Source: Lathyrus oleraceus (taxonomy: Eukaryota > Streptophyta > Magnoliopsida > Fabales > Fabaceae). From it: a stretch of DNA of 64,000 bases. Of this stretch, positions 47,136 through 58,539 are shown piece after piece. The first letter of the stretch is position 1, and the number at the start of each line of letters is the position of its first letter. The DNA lies in the NCBI RefSeq assembly GCF_024323335.1, contig NC_066579.1:128362854-128426853 (forward strand), read 5' to 3'. The notes below the pieces were generated by a model. That model worked only from the letters and a program-made list of their open reading frames with translations. It was not told the DNA's origin and ran no database searches. A program made the translations under genes and the position numbers.

Positions 47136-50100
47136 ATGGCTCTCGAACAAACTGTCAAAGATCTCCAGGCTCAGAATGCTCAATTCCAGGAGATGATGCT
47201 GAGCTTATCCAAGGGGCAGGAGGAACTGAAGGCTCTCTTGCTCGAGAAGAAGAAAGACCAGAAACCTGTGAGTTACATTAACCCGGGAAGAAGGCGTAAA
47301 GGACAGGCTGCGGGAATCAAGATTAGACTTCCGAAAGATCAAGAAGATGAGACGGAAAACGATTCGGAAGATGAGAATGTTGATCCTCTTAACCAGGAGG
47401 ACGACGAGGAAGATTATGAAGATGAACAGTACTCTCCAAAAGAGGATAAGTATAAGTTGTTGGAAGAACGCATGCTAGCTATGGAGGGTCAGAAGGCGCC
47501 CGGTCTGGATTTCGAAAGCTTGGGACTGGTCTCTGATGTGGTCATCCCTCGCAAATTCAAGATCCCCACTTTCACTAAGTATGATGGTGCGTCTTGTCCT
47601 CATATGCATCTGAGAGCTTATGTGAGAAAGATTCAACCGTATACCACTGATAGGAAGCTATGGATCCATTTCTTCCAAGAGAGTCTATCTGGCACACAGT
47701 TGGAATGGTATTATCAGCTCGAAAGTTCTAACATCCGCACCTGGACTGATTTAGCGACAACTTTCTACAAACACTACCAGTATAATTCTGAATTGGCGCC
47801 TACTCGGCTACAGTTGCAGAATATGACTATGGGATCTAAAGAAAGCTTCAAAGAATATGCTCAAAAATGGAGAGATTTGGCTGGCAGAGTCAAACCCCCT
47901 ATGACTGATCGAGAATTAGTGGACATGTTCATGGGTACACTGACTGGTCCATTCTACAGCCATCTACTAGGAAGTTCTTCATCAGGTTTCACTGGCCTTA
48001 TATTAACGGGTGAACGTGTTGAAAGTGGTATTCGAAGTGGAAAGATACAGGCAGCTACCTCCGCAAGCACCAGAAAGACCCATCAGGGAAAGAATGAGTC
48101 AAATGTTGTGTATGGTGAAAGGGGTCATAATAAGAAAAGCCGTGACCATACCATCGGAGCAGTTACAATTGCAGCCCCGCCAGCTCAAAACTTCCAGCAC
48201 AGACAAGACAGGCCAAGAAGGCAGTTTACCAAGATCAATATGACTTTAGCACAAGCACTGCAGGGTATGCTGAAGGCGAATTTAATTACCCTCTGAGGCC
48301 CTCCTGCGAATGTCAACACTACTTCTCCTCGTTATAATCCCAATGCCAGGTGTGCATATCACTCCGATAGCCCCGGGCATGATACAAACGATTGTTGGTT
48401 GTTGAAGAATAAAATTCAGGATATGATCGACGCTGGAGAAATTGAATTTGACCCGCCAGAGACTCCTAATGTCATCACTGCTCCCATGCCTAATCATGAC
48501 AAGACTGTTAATGCTGTGGATGACTATTCTCACATTTCTAATGTAGCTGACTTTGCATCTCCTCTCCTGATCATCAAGAAGAATTTAGTGCAAGCTGGTT
48601 TATTTCCAGGATGTGCTGAAAATTGCGATCTCTGCATACTCCGATCCAATGATTGTTTGAAGTTGAAGAATGGTATTCAACGGCTGATGGATGATCGTAC
48701 AATTCTCTTTGAAAAGATTCCTAAGGCGGAAAACCCTATCGAAGAAATATTTGTGATTGCCAGGTCCAAAGTTCCAGTGAAGATTACCGCTACTAGGGCG
48801 CCTATGAAGATTACTGCTGAGCCCAAGGTAGCTCCCCTAATCATTACTGCACCTGGCCCAGTGTCGTATTCCTCAAGCAAAGCTATTCCGTGGAATTATG
48901 GAGGTGATGTTTACATCCATGGCGTCAAGCAAGTTGATAATTCTACTAATCCTAATGGCATTGTTGGGACTAGTAAAATTACTCGAAGTGGAAGGATATT
49001 CTCTCCAGAAATCTCACCTCCCGCCTCTGAAACTCGAGGAAAGGAACCAGTGATCAACCCTTCTCAGTCAGAGACACCGGTCGAAGTTACTACCGAAGAT
49101 ATTGCCAAACAAGAAATGGAAGAAGTGTTGAAGATCATCCGCAAGAGTGATTTTGATGTGGTAGAACAGTTGGGGCATACTCCGTCTAAGATCTCGATGT
49201 TATCCTTATTGTTATCTTCTGAATCTCATGCCAATGCATTGATAAAATTCTTGAAGACCGCTCATGTACCTCAGGAGACATCTGTCGATCAGTTCGAAAA
49301 TTATGTTGCTCACTTGGCTGTTGACAATGGCCTAGGCTTTTCCGATGCTGACCTGACACCAGCAGGAAAGAATCACAATAAAGCCCTGCATATCTCCATT
49401 GAGTGTAGGGGGGTCACTTTGTCTCATGTGTTGATCGATAATGGCTCTTCCTTGAATGTACTGCCGACAGTTGTGCTGGATAAACTTGATTGTAAAAGCA
49501 TTGAACTGAAGCCTAGTGACATTGTGGTGCGTGCTTACGATGGTGCGAAGAGCGTTGTCCATGGTGAAGTGGTTCTCCCTATCAAGATAGGACCTCAAGT
49601 CTTCAACACTATCTTTCACGTAATGAACATTCGTCCTGCCTATTCCTGCTTACTGGGACGCCCTTGGATTCATGGGGCAAGTGCTGTAGCTTCATCTCTC
49701 CATCAAAAGCTGAGGTATCCAATAGAGGGTAAGGTTGTCACTGTGTATGGAGAAGAAGAATATATTGTCAGTAGTGTGCAGGCCTTCAGATATGTCGAGA
49801 TGGATGGTGAATTCTTTGAGACTCCTTCTCAGTCATTTGAAGTAGTTCCTCCGACCAGCCCTGTCCTTAAGCCAACTCCCCTTGTGCCCAAGGTTATTCG
49901 TGCTCTTCCTGCCATGATTTCTCTGAGAGATGCTCAAGCCATGATTGAAAACGGTGGTCGTACTGGTTGGGGTCAACTGATCAACGTACCATACAAGTCT
50001 GACAAGTCTGGTCTGGGATTTAACTCTGAGAGGGTGGTCAAAGATCATATTAATGCTGTAGTAGATGCTGATAGCGATTGCAACTTGGATAGCTGGATTT

Positions 50101-50174
50101 TCCCAACAATTGGTGACGGACTCAATAATTGGAAGGCTGAAGACACTATCCCGACTTCCTTTAGTCAGGAGTAA
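47136..50174 (+). pseudogene. Ogre-like gag-protease, with an internal stop
   Basis: One reading frame runs from ATG 47136 to 50174, broken only by TGA at 48294-48296. Before the stop there are a coiled coil, an acidic stretch, and the gag core (TDRKLWIHFFQESLSGTQLE, then YAQKWRDLAGRV). After it are a Cys/His zinc-knuckle-like motif (CAYHSDSPGHDTNDCWLLK), a retropepsin domain (VLIDNGSSLNVLP, then SCLLGRPWIH at about 49650) and a G-patch-like Gly-rich segment (TGWGQLINVPYKSDKSGLGF at about 49970). The protease active site reads Asp-Asn-Gly rather than the usual Asp-Thr/Ser-Gly. The stop lies where a CGA Arg codon is plausible, so a single C-to-T change may explain it. The natural protein would be processed by its own protease. 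Confidence 0.85.
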
Positions 50175-50419
50175 TTGTTATTGTGTGTTTTATTGTTGCA
50201 ATTTTTTTTTTTTTAGTTTTACAATTGAACTTCTTAAAGCATTATGTCTATGCCCGAGGCACAATAGCTAATTTGTTAAGGGTTTTGTCATTTTCATAAG
50301 CATATTCACATTCAATAAATCAATGGACTTTTTGCATTCAAATATTGCGCTCTTTATCTTTCCTGTCATCTTCCGAAAAAGCTATGTTTTCTTACACACA
50401 CTCACATAACGAATTGCAG
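50171..50419 (+). other. Putative spliceable intron between protease and pol
   Basis: Donor GA|GTAATTG at 50171 and acceptor GAATTGCAG|A at 50419 bound a 249-bp T-rich segment that contains the protease stop codon (50172-50174). Removing it leaves GA + A and continues without a stop into the pol frame (SIPTLDPVDNSSTI). An intron at this place is a defining feature of Ogre elements, where unspliced RNA makes gag-pro and spliced RNA makes gag-pro-pol. Confidence 0.75.
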
Positions 50420-53400
50420 ATCCATACCCACTCTGGATCCTGTTGATAATAGTTCTACTATTGTTCATTATGACTTTGAAAATCCGATCTACCAAGCCGA
50501 GGATGGAAGTGAGGAAGATTGTGAAGTACCTGGAGAACTTGCCAGACTGGTACTTCAAGAAGAGAAGACTATACAGCCGCATGAAGAGTCAATCGAAATT
50601 GTAAACCTGGGTACTGAAGTGGACAAGAAAGAAGTCAAAATAGGAGCAGGCTTGGAAAATAGTATTAAAGAAAGATTGATTCAGATGTTACATGACTATG
50701 TAGAGATTTTTGCTTGGTCTTATGAAGACATGCCAGGATTGGATACTGATATAGTAGTGCATCGTTTGCCAACGAAGGAAGATTGTCGTCCTGTTAAGCA
50801 AAAGGTTCGCCGCATGCGTCCTGAAATGTCTGAGAAAATCAAAGCCGATGTTATGAAACAATTTGATGCAGGTTTTCTGGCTGTTACTTCTTATCCTCAA
50901 TGGGTTGCTAATGTGGTACTGGTACCGAAGAAGGATGGTAAGGTGCGAATGTGCGTCGATTACAGAGATTTGAATAAAGCGAGTCCCAAAGATGACTTTC
51001 CACTCCCGCACATTGATGTTCTTGTAGACAATACCGCTCAACACAAAGTATTCTCCTTCATGGATGGATTCTCAGGTTATAACCAGATTAAGATGGCACC
51101 TGAAGACATGGAGAAAACTATGTTTGTGACGCAATGGGGCACTTTCTGTTACAAAGTAATGTCATTCGGTTTAAAGAACGCCGGGGCAACGTACCAGGGT
51201 GCTATGGTGGTTTTGTTCCATGATATGATTCATCATGAAATAGAAGTATATGTGGATGACATGATAGCCATATCTCATACTGAAGAAGAACATCTCGATC
51301 ATTTGTACAAATTGTTTGAGAGGTTGAAGAAATACAAGCTGAGATTGAACCCGAACAAATGCACCTTTGGAGTAAGATCCGGTAAACTCTTGGGATTTAT
51401 TGTCAGTGGTAAAGGAATTGAGGTTGACCCGGCTAAGGTGAGAGCTATCCAAGAAATGCCAGTGCCCCGTACAAATAAGGAAGTCAGAGGTTTCTTGGGA
51501 CGTTTGAATTACATCGCCCGGTTTATCTCCCATTTAACTGCTACCTGCAAACCCATCTTCAAACTACTGAGGAAGAATCAAGAGATGATATGGAATGGTG
51601 AATGTCAAGAAGCTTTTGACAAAATCAAGAAGTATCTCCAGGAACCTCCGATCCTGATGCCACCAGTTGAAGGAAGACCTCTAATCATGTATTTGACCGT
51701 ATTAGAAAATTCAATGGGGTGTGTGTTGGTCGAAAAGAGCATGCCATATACTACCTTAGCAAAAAGTTTACCAACTGTGAAACAAGATACTCACTGCTCG
51801 AGAGAACTTGCTGTGCTTTGGCCTGGGCTGCTCGCCGACTAAGACAGTATATGTTGAATCATACCACTTTGTTGATTTCTAAGATGGATCCTATCAAATA
51901 CATATTTGAGAAACCTGCCCTCTCCGGAAGAATAGCGAGATGGAAGATGATTTTAACAGAGTATGATATCCAGTATACTACCCAGAAAGCAATCAAAGGA
52001 AGCGTGCTAGCTGATCATTTGGCTCATCAAGCAGTGGATGATTACCAATCTATGAATTTTGAGTTCTCAGATGAGGATGTCATGCTTGTTACTGATTACG
52101 AAGAACCTGGACCAGATGAAGGACCCGAACTAGGATCCCGATGGACTATGGTTTTCGATGGATCTTCTAATGCATTGGGTAATGGTGTTGGTGTTGTAAT
52201 CGTTTCCCCCAAGGGTTGTCATACGCCTTTCACTGCTAGACTATGTTTCGACTGTACCAACAATATGGCTGAGTATGAAGCATGTATTTTGGGACTCAGA
52301 GCTGCTATAGACCTGAGAATCAAGTTTTTGAGTGTGTACGAGGACTCAGCACTAGTAATCAGTCAGATCAAAGGAGAATGGGACACTAAACATCCGAATC
52401 TCATCCCTTATCGAGAGCGGGTGTTGACATTAATCCCATACTTTGAAGAGATTACATTCGAACATATTCCACGAGAGGAGAATCAGTTGGCAGACGCCTT
52501 GGCCACCATGTCATCTATGTTCAGAGTCAGATGGGACAATGAAGCTCCCAGGATCACCATTGAACGACTAGATGAACCAGCATATTGTTATGAACTTAAC
52601 GCGGATGAGGTAGAAGAGAAACCTTGGTTCCACGAAGTAAAAAGATATTTAGAAGCTCAGGAATACCCTGAAGGGGCATCCATCAATGACAGAAAATTTC
52701 TGAAGAAGTTCTCCGCTAAATTCTTTCTGAGTAATGGAGTATTATACAAACGTAATCATGATTCGACTCTGCTTCGCTGTGTGGATAAAAAGGAAGCAGA
52801 AAAGATTATGGAAGACATGCATGACGGTATTTTTGGGACTCACTCTAGTGGACACACAATGGCCAAGAAGATTCTGAGATCAGGGTATTATTGGTCTACC
52901 ATGGAAGCTGATTGCCACCATCACTCCAGAACTTGTCACAAGTGCCAGATCTATGCGGATAAAGTACATGTGCCTCCTGCTCCTTTAAACGTGTTGACAG
53001 CCCCTTGGCCCTTTGCAATGTGGGGAATTGATATGATTGGGGAGATTAAACCTACTGCTTCTAACGGACATCGCTTCATTCTTGTTGCGATTGATTACTT
53101 TACAAAGTGGGTAGAGGCAGCCTCATTTGCTTCTGTCACCAAAAATGTGGTGGCACGGTTCATCAAGAATAGTCTTGTTTGTCGATATGGCGTCCCTGAA
53201 AGAGTTATCACTGACAATGGCACCACTTTGAACAACAAAATGATTACTGAACTCTGCACGCAGTTCAAGATAAAACACCATAACTCTTCTCCGTACCGGC
53301 CAAAGATGAACGGCGCCGTGGAGGCTGCTAATAAGAATATCAAGAAGATCATACAAAAGATGACAGTAACGTACAAAGACTGGCATGAGATGTTACCATT

Positions 53401-53872
53401 TGCTCTTCATGGTTATCGCACTTCAATACGCACTTCGACAGGGGCAACTCCTTTCTCTTTAGTCTACGGAATGGAAGTCGTCCTACCGGTAGAGGTTCAG
53501 ATTCCCTCTCTAAGAATCATGAAAGAGACAGGTTTAGACGAGGATGAATGGATTCAGACTCGACTCGATCAGATAAATTTGATTGATGAAAAGAGACTGA
53601 CGGCTATTTGTCATGGGCAGATATATCAGAAGCGCATAACCCAGGCATTCAACAAAAAGGGCAAGAGACGGGTGTATCAAATCGGCGATTTAGTTATCAA
53701 GCGTATCATTCTACCACAAAGTAATCCCAGGGGCAAATGGACTCCCACATACGAAGGGCCATTTGTAGTTAAGAAGGTATTCTCTGGTGGAGCCATGATA
53801 CTTGCTACGATGGATGGCGAAGAATTCCCACATCCCGTGAACGCAGACATAGTCAAAAAATACTACGCATAA
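50420..53872 (+). pseudogene. Ogre-like pol: RT, RNase H, archaeal RNase H, integrase
   Basis: The frame is open from 50421. RT motifs include MCVDYRDLNKASPKDDFPLP, FSFMDGFSGYNQIKM and the catalytic YVDDM (about 51250). Near 51711-51733 a small deletion in the first RNase H shifts the frame: SMGCVL is followed in another frame by GRKEHAIYYLSKKF. Downstream lie an archaeal-type RNase H (FDGSS about 52155, NMAEYEA about 52265, YEDSALVISQIKG, NQLADALA about 52485), the integrase zinc finger (THSSGH ... CHKC) and the DDE core (WGIDMIGE about 53020, ITDNGTTL about 53210, GAVEAANKNIKK about 53310), with the stop at 53872. No chromodomain follows, as expected for the Tat lineage. Confidence 0.93.
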
Positions 53873-55029
53873 AAGAGACCCGCTAGGTCGACGTACCTAG
53901 GCAAAAGTAAGGGATCCCGGCGAACCAAAAGGGTTCGAGCAAAAATTAGGGATAAACACATAAAAATGTACACCCGACAAGTCGAAAACCTGAAAAGGCG
54001 GCTTGGGCAAAAAAGGGTATCCTGGTGGACTGAAAACCTGAAAAGGCGGTCCATGCAAAAATTAGGGATTAAAAGTGTATGACTATGTCCCGTTCTCAGA
54101 CAGCTTCATCCAAGTTCAAGGGACTGAACAAGCCAATCAATTCTATCCGACAGCAGGAGATGAGACGCTTGAATACATAATGACAGTAGCAGAATTAGAA
54201 TCGGTAGGACTTTTCCTTCATAGCTTTCTTTATGTTCTCGACGATTTCCTCTTACTAGGATTTCTGTCTCGTTGTACCCAAATTGCCTGTTTATAGGCCC
54301 TCTTTCAAAATCAATATAATTTTATTTCCAAAAAGATGCTTTTGTTTTATTTTTCTGTTTTGCTTGCATAAACGTCCATTGATTTAATTTGAATTGATAT
54401 GTGCATTTGAATATGATCGATGTGCACCAAAAATGCATGCATAAAATAGAAATAGCGATTACTACAAGACTTCAGGATCGAGGAGAAGGTCTAACCATGC
54501 TTTCCAATGAATCCGTGGCTAATTCTATTCCCCAGCAAAACCAGTTATTCCCCAGAAGCAATTGGCATTACTAGACAAATTGGTCATCTCTCTCCCCCCC
54601 CCCCCCCCCCAGCCAGGCTTCTGTTAAATATTTCTACCATCAGACAGAAATCAAGTATCCCTAGATGAGAAGGGGTCATCAACACAAATATCTCCAACCA
54701 GGATATGGGGATTTATTTTCCCCTGGCAAAATTCTCAGACGCATAATTCATTTCATGCATCATTTCACATCACATACATGCATATAATGTTCGCATTTAT
54801 TTTCAAAAGCATAAAACATCTCATGCATCATGACATGGCATCAAGCTAACTTTATTTTTCAGGTTAATTATCCTCCTAGTACAGTCAAAACAAAGATCCA
54901 TTCAGACGGACATCTTTATCGATTACATTTACATCTTTCAGATATAATCCACATGAACATCCATTCCGACAAGCACTCTGATATCCTCCTGATGGTGGCA
55001 TCTTTAAGCCCACCCCAGATATTCATTGC
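53873..55029. other. Non-coding region after pol
   Basis: This contains a duplicated motif GAAAACCTGAAAAGGCGG (about 53980 and 54032), a run of 17 C (54594-54610) and no supported gene. The open frames at 54075-54296 and 54830-55078 are unsupported. Confidence 0.6.
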
Positions 55030-55940
55030 AAACACAACATATACTATCAGATATGGCCTAGCGTACGGTTCATTTTGATTCAGCTCAACATATGACTCCT
55101 TCAACTCAGATACGATCTAACGTACGATCCATTCTGACCTTCAAATCCTCAGATACTGCCTAGCGTACGGTACATTCCGGGGTGTAGTCTAGCGTACGAC
55201 TACTTTCTTCTTCAGATACAGCCTAACGTACGACTCATTCTGCAACTCCAATACGGTCTAATGTACGGCCCATTTGGATCTTCAACTCAGATACGATCTA
55301 ACGTACGATCCATTCTGACCTTCAAATCCTCAGATACTGCCTAGCGTACGGTACATTCCGGGGTGTAGTCTAGCGTACGACTACTTTCTTCTTCAGATAC
55401 ACCCTAACGTACGGCTCATTCTGCAACTCCAATACGGTCTAATGTACAGCCCATTTGGATCTTCAACTCAGATACGATCTAACGTACGATCCATTCTGAC
55501 CTTCAAATCCTCAGATACTGCCTAGCGTACGGTACATTCCGGGGTGTAGTCTAGCGTACGACTACTTTCTTCTTCAGATACAGCCTAACGTACGACTCAT
55601 TCTGCAACTCCAATACGGTCTAACGTACGACCCATTTGGATCTTCAACTCAGATGCGATCTAACGTACGATCCACTCTGACCCCTTTTCAGATACCGCCT
55701 AACGTACGACTCATTCTGCAACTCCAATACGGTCTAACGTACGACCCATTTGGATCTTCAACTCAGATACGATCTAGCGTATGATCCATTCTGATTCTAC
55801 CTTCGTCAGATACCGCCTAACGCACGGTTCATTCTGCAACTCAGAGACGATCTAGCGTACGATCCATTCTGATCTGTCATCCCCGGCGAAGTCACCCGCC
55901 TAAGGGGTAACTCACTTTGCTATTCAGATACGATTTAGCA
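55030..55940. repeat. Satellite-like tandem repeats of the Ogre-like 3' region
   Basis: Related units of about 35-40 bp (a form of CAGATACGATCTAACGTACG, followed by CCATTCTG) are arranged in a higher-order unit of 181 bp. Its starts fall at 55107, 55288, 55469 and 55650, with three near-identical full units and a partial fourth. Irregular monomers flank it. Almost every monomer has a CGTACG palindrome. Confidence 0.92.
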
Positions 55941-56154
55941 TATGGTCCATTCTAATCCTTTATCCCCAGCAGTGTATGACCCGTTCTGGTCTTTCATCAT
56001 CAAACTTCCTGGATGGCATCTTTAAGCCCATCTCCATCAGGAATAACTTCTGATTAACAAGTGCAAATATTTGGGGCATTCTAATGTTCAATAATCTTCC
56101 ACCTCCAGACCACGAATGGCGTACATACCATTCTAACTCTCTCGGTTCAAGAAT

Positions 56155-56170
56155 ATTGAACAGGGGCAGC
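56155..56170 (+). other. Polypurine tract region
   Basis: The purine-rich sequence TTGAACAGGGGCAGC immediately precedes the 3' LTR and is the likely primer for plus-strand synthesis. It is interrupted by pyrimidines, so its exact limits are uncertain. Confidence 0.5.
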
Positions 56171-58124
56171 TGTCATACCCCAAAATTTGCCCGTTAACAT
56201 TACAAGGCATTTTTTAAGGCACCCCAACTTATTTTTCAAGGCATTAATCTCAAAAGAACAAAGGCCCAGCACACAGATGGCCAAATCCAGAAAATGGCCC
56301 AAACTGGCTTGCTCGCTAGGCAAGCAAATCCTTCGCCTAGCGAACCCCTCGCTATACCGCTCGCCTAGCGAAGCTTGCGGATATCAGAAAATTCTGGGCT
56401 TCATTCTGAGCCCATTAGGTCACAAAAAGAGTATTATAAATAGCAGAGCTTCATTCAGGAAGAGGAGAAGGAAAACGGAAGGAAAACCGGAAATAGAAAG
56501 AAGGCATAACAAACCCTGGAGGCTAACCAAGAGAATTCAGAGCAACCCTAAAGGAAACCCTGAAGGAAGCTCATCCGCCTCAAAGTCACCTCCGCCCAAC
56601 TCAATCCGACTTGTCAATTCAAGGTTGCAATTCGATTGCAAACAGGTTTATATTACCATTACCGCTTTATGTTCTTAATTTGCATGTGATATTATAATTG
56701 AATTCATAAACATATTTGAGGTTTTGCATGTGAATTTAAGTGTGCCTGAATATTGTGAATGCTGAACCATGTAATTTGTGTATTGGACGCCATAAGGCGT
56801 GCAGCAGGCTGAGGTCATACTGTTCTGAAATTCAAAACCCGCAGCCGCTCGCTAGCACATCGCTAAGCGAGTATTCGCTAGGCCTTCGCTAGGCGAGGCA
56901 GAGGCGAACGTGACAGTCGCTAATATTTTGGGTGTTCTGTTCTGTGCTTATTTGATCTGTCATATGTTAATCATGCGTTATTTTACCTGACATTCCTACT
57001 GCTGTGTTTTCCTTTGCAGTGTAATCCTCGATTGCACCCCCATTTGGTATTCTGACCTGTGTGCTGAATGTTGTAAAGGTTCACATATTCCCAAGAACAA
57101 ATAGCTTTCTAGGTATTCCACTTTATTTGTGGGATACCCTTGTGGAGATTCCTCCTAATTATTTAGTTGATTTTAATGTGGAGATTCATCCTAACTGTTT
57201 AATCGATTTTAATGTGGAAATTCACTCTAATTACCTAATTGATTACGGCTATCTAATTAATTGTAAAACTTTGCCTTTAAATAAGTGATCATGGACCTCT
57301 CTTTGTTACCCTACGACTCCGGTATTATGGTCATGTCCCGTGAATGTGGGGATACACTTAGCAAAGACCCTTCGGTTAAATCATCACGTCCCTATAAAAT
57401 AAATCATAGTCCCACGGATGTTGCCTGCGAATATATGATTTTGCCCCTCGATGACCCTTCGTTGTAGCCTACGGTTAAATGATGATCGTCCCTTCGAATG
57501 CTAAGGTATCCTTACAACTGTTGCCTTCAATGACCAATCGATGACCCTACGATGACCCTTAAATCCAAAAGGACGAGACTACTTACTTCTCAATAGTAAG
57601 GATAGTTTTACCCTCATAAGGATAGGAAATGCCCATAAGGACCTTGGGTAGGTATAACTCTTAATTGGTGGATCACCTAAAACATTTTTCATATCTCATA
57701 CTTTGCAAATACTAGAAAATCACCACTTGGTATACATTCGTACTAGAATCATTGCCAAGTTATATTTTTCTAAACCGCTTTCAAAATTAAATTAGATAAA
57801 TACTTTGTATACATTCGTACAAGAATCATTACAAAGTTAAACTCTCTTTTCCAAACATTTTTTAAGCAATTCACAAACACTTTTCTTTTTCAGACAAACA
57901 TAAGTGATCCAGCAATTAAGAGCCCATGGATAACCATGGATACAAAGGGTGCTAACACCTTCCCTTTGTATAATGTACCTCCCGAACCCAAAATCTAATT
58001 AAGGTCTTTCCTGTTCTTTTCCACCTTTCCTTATGGGATAAAAGAAAAGTCAGTGGCGACTCTTGCTATCCGCGACATTTGCTTTCCAAAGTAAAAGCAC
58101 ACAAAGTCAGTTCACCGTATGACA
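56171..58124 (+). repeat. 3' LTR of the Ogre-like element (1954 bp)
   Basis: Nearly identical to the 5' LTR. It lacks 11 bp at about 56871, between two GCGAG copies, and differs at about 17 other positions. The TATA box is conserved at 56435-56442. Confidence 0.95.
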
Positions 58125-58539
58125 CTACTCCCAACATGTCACCCTAGGTATATCGGTCAAAGAATAATTCCCCTACTTAGGGTACTTGAGTATTTCCAAC
58201 TCTTCGTTATGCTTAATGGGACGGTGAATTTGTGGCCTTTGAATCTGCCCATTATCTTTGATTTGGACCGTAGATTTTCGATTGACTCCTTTATAAAAAA
58301 AATAGGTTTGTCCATAGAGTTTCTTTTCGCTCCCTTGTTGCCTTTCAACTATCTCTTCTTTCCGGGATTTAGCTACCGACTCTTTTGCTTTTGATTTAGA
58401 TCTCCCTTTGCGCTTCCCTTCCTTTTTACGGATACATTATTTTCCCTTAATATGTGGGAACGGGGCTTGCTCTATTCAATATCTCGGAAGGTTTGTTGTT
58501 TCTAATTCATTCCGTTTGTTTGTAATGCAGATACAGGAT

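Larger units (their letters stand above)
42933..58124 (+). mobile_element. Ogre-like Ty3/gypsy (Tat lineage) LTR retrotransposon, 15.2 kb
   Basis: Two long LTRs begin TGTCATAC and end GTATGACA. They bound an internal region with, in order, an Arg-tRNA-type primer site, an extra ORF before gag, gag-protease, an intron, and pol with RT, RNase H, a second archaeal-type RNase H and integrase, then satellite-like repeats and a purine tract. The insertion is flanked by CTACT on both sides (42928-42932 and 58125-58129), an exact 5-bp target duplication. This architecture defines the Ogre group known from legumes. The element is somewhat shorter than pea Ogre. Lesions in gag-pro and pol make the copy defective. 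The LTRs differ by about 17 substitutions and one 11-bp deletion. Confidence 0.95.

Noticed and set aside
53095..53386. Minus-strand frames opposite the integrase
   Set aside because: They are shadows of the pol reading frame, with no independent support.
55030..55940. Regularly spaced repeats resembling a CRISPR array
   Set aside because: Spacers are themselves repeats, there are no cas genes, the DNA is a plant nuclear retrotransposon, and the higher-order 181-bp period fits a satellite.
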